64,000 nucleotides of DNA from Pseudomonas sp. UYIF39 (GCF_029963765.1 NZ_JALBYU010000010.1:124001-188000), one strand, 5' to 3'. Shown: positions 27,387 through 36,459, counted from the stretch's first letter. The notes: generated from the sequence alone by a model not told the origin. A program made the numbers and translations.

Positions 27387-30300
27387 TTAAGGCTCTGTCA
27401 TTCTGCTTTTGTCGTTTTGGCCGATCTGTTGCTGCAATGCTTGCTCCAATTCGAGCATGGCGCGCTCTATAGCCTTGCTGCAATCGGCCACTTCGTCGCG
27501 ATGGAATGCCTCATTGCAGGCCTTTTCCAGCGCCTCGCAGCTGTCGATTACCCGGGACGCCTGGACGATTCGGGCGGCGCCCTTGATTTTGTGGGCGACG
27601 TCGAGAAATGGCTGAGGTTCTTTGGAGGGGGACAGCGCCAGCAGTTCTTGTCGGTCCAGACGGTTGCTGTTCAACAGTTCGGTCAACAGTCGCTGGTCCA
27701 ATACCGGATCGCCACCGGTCAAAAGACGCAGTCCTTGCAGGCTGAACGCGGGATCGCGGACGGTTGGTCTGATACCTTCAAACCACTGACTCAAGGCTGT
27801 CAGGGTAAGCGGCTTGAACAGGCAGTCGTCCATCCCGGCTTGTTTGCAGCGTTGTATTTCTTCCGGTTGTGCGTTGGCGGTAAAACCCAGCACGGTACAG
27901 GGCGGGCGATGCGTTTTTTGTTCTTGTCGGCGAATGGCGCGGGCCAGTTCGTATCCGTTCATGATCGGCATGTTGCAATCGACAATCACCAGATCGAACG
28001 GCTCGGATTCCCATGCCTGAAGTCCCGCCTGGCCATCCGGCGCGACGCTGAATCGGTGGCCCAGAAACTCCAGTTGCTGGCACATGAGCAAGCGATTGGC
28101 GGGGTGATCGTCGACCACCAGAATGTTCAAGGAGATAGTCGTGGTGGAGATGTTGGCTTCAGCGCTCTCTGCCACCCGTTCGAGTGGCAGTGTTGCCAGG
28201 TGCAACGACACCTCGACTTGAGTGCCGAAACCCGGCTGGCTGCTCAATTGCAGGCTGCCACCCATCATTTCGCACAGGTTGCGGGTGATCACCAGTCCAA
28301 GTCCCGCACCGCCTCTGGCTGACTGCCCTGAGTGATCGGCCTGAGCAAAAGGTTCGAACAACCGCCGCTGATCCTGTTCACTGATCCCTATGCCGCTGTC
28401 GTGAACCTGCAACAGCATCCGGACCCGCTCAGGCTCGGCGGTTGGGTGCAGGTCGACGATGATCCTGATTTGGCCGTGCTCCGTAAACTTGATGGCGTTG
28501 CTCACCAGGTTGGACAACACCTGTTTGAAGCGCATCGGGTCCAACAGGACATCAAAACCCTGATTGGCAGGGCGAAATTCCAGCAGTAGCCGGAGACTTT
28601 TCTGGCGCGCCAGTCCATCGAAGACCCGCACCACTGAGGCCACGATTTCACTTGGGTTGACCCGTTCAGGGCTCAGGCTCAAGCGCCCGGATTCAATCCG
28701 GGCAATGTCGAGAATGTCCCCTATCAGCTCCAGCAGGTCCTTCGCCGAGTTGTACGCCACATCGATCGCCGGGCGATCCGGGTGCTTATGATCGATGCGC
28801 TTCAGCGTCAGTTCGAGCATGCCGATGACCGCATTCATCGGGGTGCGGATCTCATGGCTCATGGTCGCCAGAAAAGTGGTTTTGGCTCGGTTGGCTTCAT
28901 CGGCACGCTCTTTGGCATAGCGCAGATCATCGAACAGTTGCCGCCGTTCGCTGATGTCGATCCAGCCGCCAATGATGCCTTGTACTTCACCGCTCGAATC
29001 ACGATAGGGAAGAATCCAGTGGTAAATCGTCAGCCTGCGGTCGCCGATGTGCAGCGCGCGATCGAGAATCAGCGGTATCCCCTCGGCTACGACGCGCTGG
29101 TAATCGGCCTGATATTCCCGGGCTTCGAACGCATTGCTCATGTTGCCTTGCATGACGCCTTTGCCGATGACGTCTTCACGTCGCGCGCAGAAGGCTTCCA
29201 AGTAACTGTCGTTGCAGCTTTGCAGCAGCCCCTGGCGATCGCGCACGTAGATGGGATGAGGTGTCCCGTTGACCAGTGATCGCATGAATTCGAGTTGATC
29301 GTTCAATGCACGCTCGGCTGCCTGACGCTGCTTTATCTGACGACGCATGTAAGCGTTCCAGGCGACGGAAATCAGCAGCAGCACCCCGGCACCGATGACG
29401 ATTTGGTAGAACAGTCGGTGATAGTTGCGCCAGGTACTTTGCGAGGACGCTGAATAGCCGCGCCAGCGGCTGTTGATGATGCCCAGTTCTTCCGGAGCAA
29501 TGCTCAGCAGTGCCTTGTTGAGGATGGCGTTCAGTTCTTTGGCATCCCGGCCTGTGGCCAGGGAGAACGCGGCCTGTTGGGTTCCGATGGTGGTGCTGAT
29601 TTGAAGGGTGTGCTCGAAGAGCTGCGATGAGATGAAGTAGTTGGCAATCACCAGTGAATTCACCGCACCTTCTGCCTTGCCCTCGGCCAGCAACTCCACG
29701 GCGCTGAACGTATCCGGGGTTTCAATCAGCCTGATCCGCGGGAACTCGCTGCGCAGGTATTCCACCAGGGGATTGCCTTGGGCAATTGCCAGGCGTTTGT
29801 CCTGCATCTGCGTAAGGCTTGTCGGGCTGTCGGCGGCTTTGCGGGTCAACAGGACAAAGGAGTTTTGCAGATAGGGGCGGGTGAAGTTCAGCGTCTTTTC
29901 ACGTTGGGCGCTGGGGAGCAGGGCGGCGATCAAGTCGGCCTTATTGTCCCTGATCTGCTCGATCATCTCGTCATCACTGCGGCTGCGACGGACGTCGAAG
30001 CGCAAACCGGTGCGCAATCTGATCAGCTCGAGCAAGTCCGCGGTAACCCCACGAAAGCTTCCATCACTGTCGAAAAACGTCAGTGGCGCAAAAGCCTCAT
30101 TGACCACCACACGCACTACCGGGTGTTGCGCCAGCCAGCGCTCCTCGTTGTCGGTGAGTTGCAGTTTTTGATCGGTGAGAAGCACGTCACTGCCGGCACT
30201 CCAACGCTTGGCAATGTTGTCTCGTTCGCTGGTGGGGATGGCCAGGAGCATTGCGTTGATGATCCCGAGCAGGTGCGGGTTGTCCTTGTGCACGGCAACG

Positions 30301-31043
30301 CTGAAACCGTGTGCTTCGTGTTTGCCGAAGTTGGCCATGCGGATGTTGTTCAGATACCCCTTGTTGATCATGTAATGGGTAGAAATGGTGTCACCCAGAA
30401 AAACGTCAGCCTGGTCGAAGGCAACGGCATTGATCGCATTCTGGTAGGACGGAAAGGACGTGATGATCGCCCCCGGATACATTGCCTTGACCTCCGCCAG
30501 CGGCAAATAGTGATACACCATGCTCAACCGCAGACCGGCCAGGCCATTGGTCAAGGATCTGGTTTCACCTTCGCGTGTCACCAGAACCGGCTGATCTACG
30601 GCGTAGGGAGTGGAAAGTACGATGTCAGCGTTGTGGGCTTCGAATCCATTGGCGGTCCCCAGCAAATCGATCTCGCCGCTTTCGAGTGCCTCGATCGCGG
30701 CCTCCCGGGACGCAAAGCGCAGAACCTTGATTGGCAAACCGGTTGTTTTGCCAAGGATACCTGCGTAATCGGCGGTAAAACCTTCGTAGTCGTGACCACT
30801 GATGGTCAGGTCGAACGGGGGGTAGTCCGGGGCGGACGTGCCAAGGATGAGTTCCCGTTTATTCTCAATCCATTGTCGTTGCGATTTATCCAGTTGGACT
30901 TCCTGGTGTCCGGCCATTGAGCGACTCATCAGGGTGTAGTTCTCACTGACGGTCTGCGCAGCGGCCACTGAGGCGGTCAGGCATAAACCTGCGGCCATGA
31001 GTGTCAGATAATCCTTTATACGACTGGGCATCCTGTTTCTCAC
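27387..31043 (-). CDS. rocS2: BvgS-like hybrid sensor kinase, RocS2-type
   Basis: A 1218-residue phosphorelay kinase. After a signal peptide come two SBP_bac_3 periplasmic sensor domains in tandem (about 45-285 and 295-530), one membrane helix (about 555-575, VIGAGVLLLISVAWNAYM), a PAS domain (about 595-710), HisKA (LATMSHEIRTPMNAV), ATPase (NLVSNAIKFT, DSGIGIS, GGAGLGL), a receiver (VIVDCNMPIMNG) and a C-terminal Hpt domain (VAHKIKGAAR). In P. aeruginosa RocS kinases work with RocA and RocR to control cup fimbriae. The GTG start overlaps the rocA2 stop (GTGA); ATG 31031 is an alternative. The name rests on architecture and on dgt-yqjKED nearby. Confidence 0.85.
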   Translation of the reverse strand: MRNRMPSRIKDYLTLMAAGLCLTASVAAAQTVSENYTLMSRSMAGHQEVQLDKSQRQWIENKRELILGTSAPDYPPFDLTISGHDYEGFTADYAGILGKTTGLPIKVLRFASREAAIEALESGEIDLLGTANGFEAHNADIVLSTPYAVDQPVLVTREGETRSLTNGLAGLRLSMVYHYLPLAEVKAMYPGAIITSFPSYQNAINAVAFDQADVFLGDTISTHYMINKGYLNNIRMANFGKHEAHGFSVAVHKDNPHLLGIINAMLLAIPTSERDNIAKRWSAGSDVLLTDQKLQLTDNEERWLAQHPVVRVVVNEAFAPLTFFDSDGSFRGVTADLLELIRLRTGLRFDVRRSRSDDEMIEQIRDNKADLIAALLPSAQREKTLNFTRPYLQNSFVLLTRKAADSPTSLTQMQDKRLAIAQGNPLVEYLRSEFPRIRLIETPDTFSAVELLAEGKAEGAVNSLVIANYFISSQLFEHTLQISTTIGTQQAAFSLATGRDAKELNAILNKALLSIAPEELGIINSRWRGYSASSQSTWRNYHRLFYQIVIGAGVLLLISVAWNAYMRRQIKQRQAAERALNDQLEFMRSLVNGTPHPIYVRDRQGLLQSCNDSYLEAFCARREDVIGKGVMQGNMSNAFEAREYQADYQRVVAEGIPLILDRALHIGDRRLTIYHWILPYRDSSGEVQGIIGGWIDISERRQLFDDLRYAKERADEANRAKTTFLATMSHEIRTPMNAVIGMLELTLKRIDHKHPDRPAIDVAYNSAKDLLELIGDILDIARIESGRLSLSPERVNPSEIVASVVRVFDGLARQKSLRLLLEFRPANQGFDVLLDPMRFKQVLSNLVSNAIKFTEHGQIRIIVDLHPTAEPERVRMLLQVHDSGIGISEQDQRRLFEPFAQADHSGQSARGGAGLGLVITRNLCEMMGGSLQLSSQPGFGTQVEVSLHLATLPLERVAESAEANISTTTISLNILVVDDHPANRLLMCQQLEFLGHRFSVAPDGQAGLQAWESEPFDLVIVDCNMPIMNGYELARAIRRQEQKTHRPPCTVLGFTANAQPEEIQRCKQAGMDDCLFKPLTLTALSQWFEGIRPTVRDPAFSLQGLRLLTGGDPVLDQRLLTELLNSNRLDRQELLALSPSKEPQPFLDVAHKIKGAARIVQASRVIDSCEALEKACNEAFHRDEVADCSKAIERAMLELEQALQQQIGQNDKSRMTEP

Positions 31044-31666
31044 ACTAACGCGTTACGTTTTGCCATATCGATGAGTTCAACCAGGGATTTGGCTTTGAGT
31101 TTCTGCATGAGGCGTTTTTTATAAGTGCTGACAGTCTTGTTGCTCAGAAACATACCTTTGGCAATTTCCTTGTTGGTGCGGCCTTGGGCAAATAGTTGCA
31201 GTACCATCAGTTCCCGGTCATTGACTGACTTGAACAGTTCCAAGTCGGCGAAACGTGCGTCATCACAGCGAACAGGATTCAAGGCCTGACTTGGGAAATA
31301 GTTGTAACCTGACAATACGGCCTTTATAGCACTGACCAGTTCACTCAGGTCTTCCTGTTTACACACATATCCCGATGCGCCGGATTGCATGCAGCGAATA
31401 CCGAAAAGTGTCGGGCACTGTGCTGTTAATACCAATGTTTTCAGGCGGGTACTCATTGCGTTGAAACGGGCAAGAACTTCCAGCCCATCCAGTTTGGGAA
31501 TGCTGATGTCGAGAATGACCAGATCAGGCATGCATTCGCGAACCATCTGCATGGCGTCGACCCCATTATCAGTTTCGCCGACGACTTTGTAACCTTCATG
31601 TTCAAGCAGCATTCTGACGGCAAGGCGGATGACCGGGTGATCGTCGACAATAAAAACGGAGTTCAT
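31040..31666 (-). CDS. rocA2: LuxR/NarL-type response regulator, RocA2-type
   Basis: A 208-residue response regulator. The receiver has the acidic pair in FIVDDHP and phospho-Asp53 in LVILDISIPK. The C-terminal LuxR HTH spans about residues 145-205 (NDRELMVLQLFAQGRTNKEI, STYKKRLMQKLKAKS). It is the BvgA/RocA class and is coupled translationally to the adjacent RocS2-type kinase, its likely partner. The ATG at 31666 begins the receiver; the frame continues 12 codons upstream without RBS. In P. aeruginosa RocA proteins activate cup fimbrial genes; targets here are unknown. Confidence 0.87.
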   Translation of the reverse strand: MNSVFIVDDHPVIRLAVRMLLEHEGYKVVGETDNGVDAMQMVRECMPDLVILDISIPKLDGLEVLARFNAMSTRLKTLVLTAQCPTLFGIRCMQSGASGYVCKQEDLSELVSAIKAVLSGYNYFPSQALNPVRCDDARFADLELFKSVNDRELMVLQLFAQGRTNKEIAKGMFLSNKTVSTYKKRLMQKLKAKSLVELIDMAKRNALV

Positions 31667-31864
31667 AATCAAATCCCATACGAGCTCAAATAAAGCGCGC
31701 ACCTTAGCTCAGATAGTTGAGGCGACGCATGAACTCACGGACCTGCAGCGGCAATATAGGAATAATCCTACAGCTGAATAAGAACGGGACTACGTATCAA
31801 CTAGGTTTTTTATGAAGAAGGGTGAAGATTGTTGATGGTTAGTCGAGAGGTCGAAAGTATTTAA

Positions 31865-31892
31865 TTGTAAGTTGTAAGTTGTGAGTTGTGTT
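31865..31892. repeat. Tandem heptamer TTGTAAG
   Basis: TTGTAAG, TTGTAAG, TTGTGAG and TTGTGTT follow each other without gap in the AT-rich spacer between the REC-only gene and rocA2. The run could be a cooperative binding site upstream of rocA2 or simply slippage. Confidence 0.6.
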
Positions 31893-31927
31893 CAGGCTGT
31901 TTTTTTTAGTGTGTTTGGTGTGGGTTT

Positions 31928-32332
31928 TTACAATGAGGCCAAGGTCAATAGGTTTCTAAATTCGGATTGTTTCAGCGGTTTGATCAAGTACCCTAATAAT
32001 GGCAGTCCGTGTTCGTTGGCCTTTTTTTCAAGTTCATCCAGTTCGGCGGATGTCAGACTACTTAACAGTATTGCCTGTCTAATCATCCCCCGGTGGCTGG
32101 CGAATTCGACCAGATCAAGCCCGCAGAGATCGGGCAGACATTGATCGCACAAAAGAATATCAAACGGTTGCGCAGCCTTGAGCATTTGTTTCAAGGCGCC
32201 ATCGGCACTGTCGGTGGTGGTCAGTTGGGTGAAACCGTAACTCTCAAGCAGGTATTGAGTCGCCCGGAGTTGGAAGGGATGATCTTCCACCAGCAAGATG
32301 CGCAGATCGTCTTTGAACATAGGAGTATTCAC
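31928..32332 (-). CDS. Stand-alone receiver-domain protein, RocR-like REC
   Basis: A 134-residue single receiver domain: acidic pair in LLVEDHP, phospho-Asp63 in LLCDQCLPDLCG, switch Ser in LLSSLTS and Lys in YLIKPLK. No output domain follows. The pattern GLDLVEFASHRG then ILLSS and GYLIKP resembles the receiver half of RocR, the REC-EAL antagonist in P. aeruginosa Roc systems, but the EAL half is missing. It lies just upstream of rocA2-rocS2 on the same strand, separated by a 261-base AT-rich spacer. The GTG start at 32332 has a weak RBS; ATG 32320 is an alternative. Confidence 0.8.
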   Translation of the reverse strand: MNTPMFKDDLRILLVEDHPFQLRATQYLLESYGFTQLTTTDSADGALKQMLKAAQPFDILLCDQCLPDLCGLDLVEFASHRGMIRQAILLSSLTSAELDELEKKANEHGLPLLGYLIKPLKQSEFRNLLTLASL

Positions 32333-32464
32333 GCTTCTTCTGTCGAACTGAAGGAAGCGAGATTATTTCGCGAGGTTACCGAATAATCGATCAGTTAGCT
32401 CAGCGCATGTTGTAGGGGGATTCGGCGAACGTTGAGTGCACTTGGGTTTTGAGAGGCAAATCAA

Positions 32465-32483
32465 CCATTGCAGGCGGCAATGG
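32465..32483 (-). terminator. Hairpin downstream of dgt
   Basis: CCATTGC and GCAATGG form a 7-bp stem around a 5-base loop shortly after the dGTPase stop codon. The following T-run on the minus strand is weak. Confidence 0.4.
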
Positions 32484-32501
32484 CTGATCACCCAGGTTTC
32501 A

Positions 32502-33830
32502 TCAGTAGCTCGAACGACCGGTCATCTCCAGCGCCATTTCGCTGGCATAGCTGTCGGTCATGCCGGCGATGAAATCAATCATCCGTAGAAACGAGGCGTG
32601 CAATGAACCGTGAGGATCGGGCGCATTGTTGCCCAACAGGTCGAGGACTCGGCGACTCTTGAAAGACGGTGTTCGACCGTTGTGCTGTTCCAGTGCCGCG
32701 CCGCAGAAGGCGTTGAGCAGGATTTCCAGCGTGGTGTAGGCGCCAATTTCATGCAGGGTCTTGCGCTTGTCCTGGAAGATTTTTTTCCGCGCCATGTCCT
32801 TGGCATTCAGGACGCAACGCTTGGCAGGGCCGTGCATGTGCTCCACCAGATCACCGGGCAGCGTGCCGGCCAGCAACGCGTCCTGTTGCTCGACAAAGGC
32901 CCGTGCTGCAGCGTTGGTCAGGTGTTCAATGGCTTTGCCTCGCAGGATCGCCAGTTTGCGCCGCCGCGAGTCCTGCGGGCCGAGCTGGCGATAGGTTTCC
33001 GGCAGATCGTCACCCACAAGGTCCAGCAACAGGGACTCGACTTCGGCGTACTCCAGCAACTCCATTTCCAGACCGTCTTCCAGATCGATCAGCGCGTAAC
33101 AGATGTCATCCGCAGCTTCCATCAGATACACCAGCGGATGGCGCGCCCAACGCTGTTCCTCGAGTTGCGGCAGGCCGAGTTTATGGGCGATTTGTTCCAG
33201 CAGCGGCAATTCGCTCTGATAGCAGCCGAACTTGTGTTTCTTGTAGCCCAGAGAATCCGCGTGTTTTGCTGTCCATGGATACTTCAGATAAGTACCCAGC
33301 GTGGCGTAGGTCAGCCGGGTGCCGCCGTCGAACTGGTGATATTCCAGCTGGGTGAGTACCCGGAAGCCTTGGGCATTGCCTTCGAAATTGAGGAAGTCAT
33401 TGCGTTCGACTTCGCTCATTGCATCCAGCCAGCCACGGCCGGCGGCTTGCTGGAACCAGTGGCGAATTGCGTCTTCGCCGGAATGGCCGAAGGGCGGATT
33501 GCCGATGTCATGGGCCAGGCAAGCCGATTGCACAACCATCCCCAGATCGCTGGGCTCGCACCAGTCGGGCAGGGCGCTGCGGATGGTTTCGCCCACGCGC
33601 ATGCCCAGCGAACGGCCGACGCAGCTGACTTCCAGCGAGTGGGTCAGGCGCGTGTGGATATGATCGTTGCTGGTGACCGGATGGACCTGGGTCTTACGCC
33701 CGAGGCGGCGAAACGCGCCCGAGAAAATGATCCGGTCGTGGTCTTTGTGGAAAGGACTGCGGCCGAGTTCTTCCGGGCTGTGCAGAGGCTTTCCGAGGCG
33801 TTCGCGAGTAAGCAGGGTTTGCCAATCCAA
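32502..33830 (-). CDS. dgt: Deoxyguanosinetriphosphate triphosphohydrolase (dGTPase)
   Basis: A 442-residue HD-domain enzyme that hydrolyses dGTP to deoxyguanosine and triphosphate. The N-terminus has SPFHKDHDRIIFSGAFRRLG and THSLEVSCVGRSLG, and the HD motif is LAHDIGNPPFGHSGEDA near residue 115. These are the type 2 dGTPase signatures. The start codon is TTG with GGAGA at nine bases; no ATG is available in front of the conserved N-terminus. The EAL gene upstream on the same strand ends about 70 bases away. Confidence 0.93.
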   Translation of the reverse strand: MDWQTLLTRERLGKPLHSPEELGRSPFHKDHDRIIFSGAFRRLGRKTQVHPVTSNDHIHTRLTHSLEVSCVGRSLGMRVGETIRSALPDWCEPSDLGMVVQSACLAHDIGNPPFGHSGEDAIRHWFQQAAGRGWLDAMSEVERNDFLNFEGNAQGFRVLTQLEYHQFDGGTRLTYATLGTYLKYPWTAKHADSLGYKKHKFGCYQSELPLLEQIAHKLGLPQLEEQRWARHPLVYLMEAADDICYALIDLEDGLEMELLEYAEVESLLLDLVGDDLPETYRQLGPQDSRRRKLAILRGKAIEHLTNAAARAFVEQQDALLAGTLPGDLVEHMHGPAKRCVLNAKDMARKKIFQDKRKTLHEIGAYTTLEILLNAFCGAALEQHNGRTPSFKSRRVLDLLGNNAPDPHGSLHASFLRMIDFIAGMTDSYASEMALEMTGRSSY

Positions 33831-33899
33831 GGCGGGTTCTCTCCGTCAGGTGTTTGATTGCTTAAGCTTCCGGGTTCGCGTCCGGACCTGCAAGCGGAA

Positions 33900-35063
33900 C
33901 TACAGCCCGGCGGCGTCGATATCGATGAGCAGCAGTCGCTCGCCGTGGTCGAAAAATTGCCCGGCAGTGAGGCAATACTGGTTGCTGGTGGCATCGCGGT
34001 AAGTATTGGAGAGCGTCAGTCTTCGCTCATCCCAGCCTTCGGCAAGCAGATGATAGAAGTAGGGACGCCATGACCAGTTGTGGCCCAGGTAGTGACTGTC
34101 GGCCTCCCAGCCGTTGTTGCGCCATTCAAGGTTGGGCGTCAGCTGCGTGCCGTGGCGGTCGCATTGGTAGAAGCGCAGCAGCCAGGGAAATGCATGCAGT
34201 TGTGGCAAGGCGCTGAGCGGCGCGCGGGCCTGAGCCCATGCTTGCAGGATGGTCATCAGCTCGCTGAGTTGCTGGCGCATGATCATCAGGCGACCGCGCT
34301 CATCCAGCTTCTGCTGAACATAGCGCTGACGCAGTTGCGCGAAGCGCTCGACAAAGGCGTCCGTGGCAAAGAAACCGGCTTGCGCCCGGGCGAACAGAAA
34401 ACCCTGAACGTAGCGCGAACCGCACTCCAGGGCAAAACTCAGTTGAGCCTCGGTTTCCACCCTTTCGGCGATGATCCAACAACCGGTTTTCTCAGCCATT
34501 TGCGCCAGAGCCTTGACCACGTCGCTGCTCGGTCCACCTAGCGCAGCGGCCTGGAACAAGCGCATGTCGAGTTTGAGAATGTCCGGTTGCAGCGCGAGTA
34601 CGCGATCAAGCTGAGAGTAACCGGCACCGAAGTCATCGATGGCGATCCGCGCGCCGGCCTTTCGGTAGCGCGCCACGACGTCGGCCAGGCGCTGAATGTC
34701 GCCCCCCAGTTCAGTGATCTCGAAGACAATGCGTTGCGGGTCGACGTTGTGCCTGCTCAATTGCTTGAGGCTCGGTAGGGCCTGGTCCTGTCGCAAGCGG
34801 TTGATCCAGCGTGGCGATATGTTCAGGCTCAGAAACCAATCCGAGGGCGCTTCATGCAAGCGGCTCAGCGCGTTATCGCGAATCTGGCGATCCAGGCGGC
34901 GCAGGGCGATGGCGGGCGTTCGCGGGTCGGCGAACAGCGGCCCCACCGAGGCCAGTTGAGCGTCGGCCTGGCGCAATCTTCCCAGTGCCTCGACACCAGC
35001 GATACGGCCGGTGGCGGTATCGATGAATGGCTGAAAACAGGCGAGTGGTTGCCCGTCGATCAC
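33900..35063 (-). CDS. EAL-domain protein with C-terminal Cache-like domain
   Basis: A 387-residue cytoplasmic protein predicted to degrade cyclic di-GMP. The N-terminal EAL domain (about 5-235) keeps VEALGRLR, LSLNISPR, FEITE, IDDFGAGYS, LKLD, AERVE and YVQGFLFA, so all catalytic positions look intact. The C-terminal half (about 260-387) has WRPYFYHLLAEG, LSNTYRDATSNQYCLT and ERLLLIDIDA, a Cache/PDC-like sensor fold that is normally periplasmic but here has no membrane segment. GTG 35063 with AAGGAGG is the clear start; the frame is open 15 codons further. Confidence 0.87.
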   Translation of the reverse strand: MIDGQPLACFQPFIDTATGRIAGVEALGRLRQADAQLASVGPLFADPRTPAIALRRLDRQIRDNALSRLHEAPSDWFLSLNISPRWINRLRQDQALPSLKQLSRHNVDPQRIVFEITELGGDIQRLADVVARYRKAGARIAIDDFGAGYSQLDRVLALQPDILKLDMRLFQAAALGGPSSDVVKALAQMAEKTGCWIIAERVETEAQLSFALECGSRYVQGFLFARAQAGFFATDAFVERFAQLRQRYVQQKLDERGRLMIMRQQLSELMTILQAWAQARAPLSALPQLHAFPWLLRFYQCDRHGTQLTPNLEWRNNGWEADSHYLGHNWSWRPYFYHLLAEGWDERRLTLSNTYRDATSNQYCLTAGQFFDHGERLLLIDIDAAGL

Positions 35064-35122
35064 GAGGCCTCCTTGGTCAGGTCGTGTTATTGGATAAAAC
35101 CTGTTCACCGGGTAGGCGCGCA

Positions 35123-35154
35123 GGATTGAACCCCTCGATAAAGAGGTTCAATCC
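35123..35154. repeat. Inverted repeat between yqjK-like gene and EAL gene
   Basis: GGATTGAACC and GGTTCAATCC form a stem extended by CTC/GAG with a two-base bulge. It lacks a T-run on either strand, so it may be an RNA-stability hairpin or an operator. Confidence 0.4.
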
Positions 35155-35186
35155 CGATGTAGCAAGAATGCAGCCAGATAACGGCC

Positions 35187-35528
35187 TTAGTGGGTACGCG
35201 AAGAGCCTTGCATGACCAGCTTGATCAATGGCCCCAGCGTGGCGCCCAGACGAACCAGTCGAGTGAGGCTGCTGACGCCACCGCTCTTGGCGCCCTTGCC
35301 CGTCAGAAAACCCAACAAGGTGACGGCTGCCACGCCCCAGAGTGGAGCGTGCTTGATGCCGAAGCCATCCTGCAGGTTTTGCGTCATCCCGCGCATGCGC
35401 TGCAAAGGTTGCAGCAGCTGTGCGGATTCGTGGCGGATTTCCTGACGATGCATTTCCATGCGCAGGCGGATCAGCGCCTTGCGCATTTCGGTGCGCGAGC
35501 TGTTGTGAGGCAGTTCAGGCAGGCTCAT
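35187..35528 (-). CDS. YqjK-like conserved membrane protein
   Basis: A 113-residue protein with a charged N-terminal helix (RKALIRLRMEMHRQEIRHES) and a short hydrophobic segment near residues 65-80 (APLWGVAAVTLLGFLTGKG). It is the third gene of the yqjD-yqjE-yqjK-type operon and its ATG overlaps the yqjE stop. The position and layout match E. coli YqjK, of unknown function. Confidence 0.75.
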   Translation of the reverse strand: MSLPELPHNSSRTEMRKALIRLRMEMHRQEIRHESAQLLQPLQRMRGMTQNLQDGFGIKHAPLWGVAAVTLLGFLTGKGAKSGGVSSLTRLVRLGATLGPLIKLVMQGSSRTH

Positions 35529-35914
35529 GGCAGCAGACGCTCCCGATCGTTGGCCAACTCTTCCAGGGTGCCGTGGAAGGGCGAGGATTCATCGAAAATC
35601 GCCGCTCTCAAGCGCATCGCACAGAAAATGGCCGCGAGTGTGTAGAAAACACAGAGCCCGATGATGGCCGCCAGGCGATAGGTGTCCCAAAACAGGATCA
35701 TCACCAGCGTCGACAACCCCACCAGCAACAGCAAGGCAAAAACCAGCGCCAAGCCTGCGAACAGCAACAGGCTTACCGTGCGGGCTTTTTGTTCCTGCAA
35801 TTCGATGCCGAACAGTTCGACATGGCTGTGCAGCAGTCCAAGAAAAGCAGCACCCAGGCGCCGCGGTGAGGAGCTTGGGCCCGTCGCGGACGAGCCGGAT
35901 TCGCCGATCGCCAT
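35525..35914 (-). CDS. YqjE-like phage-holin-family membrane protein
   Basis: A 129-residue protein with two strong hydrophobic helices, TVSLLLFAGLALVFALLLLV and LAAIIGLCVFYTLAAIFCAM, preceded by an amphipathic segment (LHSHVELFGIELQEQ). This is the YqjE/phage holin superfamily III pattern; the name does not imply a prophage here. ATG 35914 starts one base after the DUF883 stop codon. Confidence 0.85.
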   Translation of the reverse strand: MAIGESGSSATGPSSSPRRLGAAFLGLLHSHVELFGIELQEQKARTVSLLLFAGLALVFALLLLVGLSTLVMILFWDTYRLAAIIGLCVFYTLAAIFCAMRLRAAIFDESSPFHGTLEELANDRERLLP

Positions 35915-35915
35915 A

Positions 35916-36230
35916 TCAGCGCCGAGTGGCCAGCAAGCCAATCAGGAAACCCACGCCGGCCGCGATCCCGACCGATTGCCATGGGTTGGCCTGGACATAG
36001 TCTTCGGTGGCGGTAACGGCAGCCTTGCTGCGTTCGCGCAGAGAGTCTTCGGTCAATTTCAAGGTTTCGCGTGCACGCAGCAGACTGTCGTGGATTTGCT
36101 CGCGCAGCTCATCAGCCTGATCGCCGGCCAACGTTGCAGTGTGTTCCAGCAACCGTTCAGTGTCGCTGACCAGCGTCTGAAAATCGTTCATCAGGATTTC
36201 TTGAGCAGTCTTTGCCTTGATGCTGGCCAT
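35916..36230 (-). CDS. DUF883 (ElaB/YqjD/YgaM) membrane-anchored ribosome-associated protein
   Basis: A 104-residue tail-anchored protein: a long charged coiled-coil (about 10-80, with TLAGDQADELREQIHDSLL) and a C-terminal membrane helix, ANPWQSVGIAAGVGFLIGLL, ending in RR. E. coli YqjD of this family binds stationary-phase ribosomes at the inner membrane and is RpoS-dependent. It is the first gene of the yqjDEK operon. GGAGA lies nine bases before the ATG. Confidence 0.9.
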   Translation of the reverse strand: MASIKAKTAQEILMNDFQTLVSDTERLLEHTATLAGDQADELREQIHDSLLRARETLKLTEDSLRERSKAAVTATEDYVQANPWQSVGIAAGVGFLIGLLATRR

Positions 36231-36399
36231 GGGTGGATCTCCGTAAGTGGCTTCTGAAACGTTCGAGTATGAGCCCTGCGCGAAGGTTCAGTACAAATGA
36301 CTGGTACAACTTTTGCTACGTCGTGGTGCATCTGCCTGCGCTGTTGCGCTGTTGCTGGGCAGGATTCGAGCAAAACCTTATCTCAAATAATGAAAACTC

Positions 36400-36424
36400 G
36401 CGCAAAGGTTCCAACCTTGTGCGC
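36400..36424. promoter_or_regulatory. Large palindrome upstream of amtB
   Basis: GCGCAAAGGTT and AACCTTGTGCGC are reverse complements apart from one bulged base, with a CC centre. The site is about 50 bases upstream of the predicted sigma54 promoter, a normal distance for an enhancer-binding activator. Confidence 0.5.
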
Positions 36425-36437
36425 CAAAGCGGCTCTT

Positions 36438-36459
36438 CGGGATCAATCTGCTGATCCCG
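36438..36459. repeat. Palindrome CGGGATCA / TGATCCCG
   Basis: 8-bp perfect arms around a 6-base loop, between the larger palindrome and the predicted sigma54 promoter. Its role is unknown. Confidence 0.4.

Noticed and set aside
35525..35914. Prophage remnant suggested by a phage-holin-family protein
   Set aside because: It is the chromosomal YqjE in a standard yqjDEK operon; no other phage gene is near.
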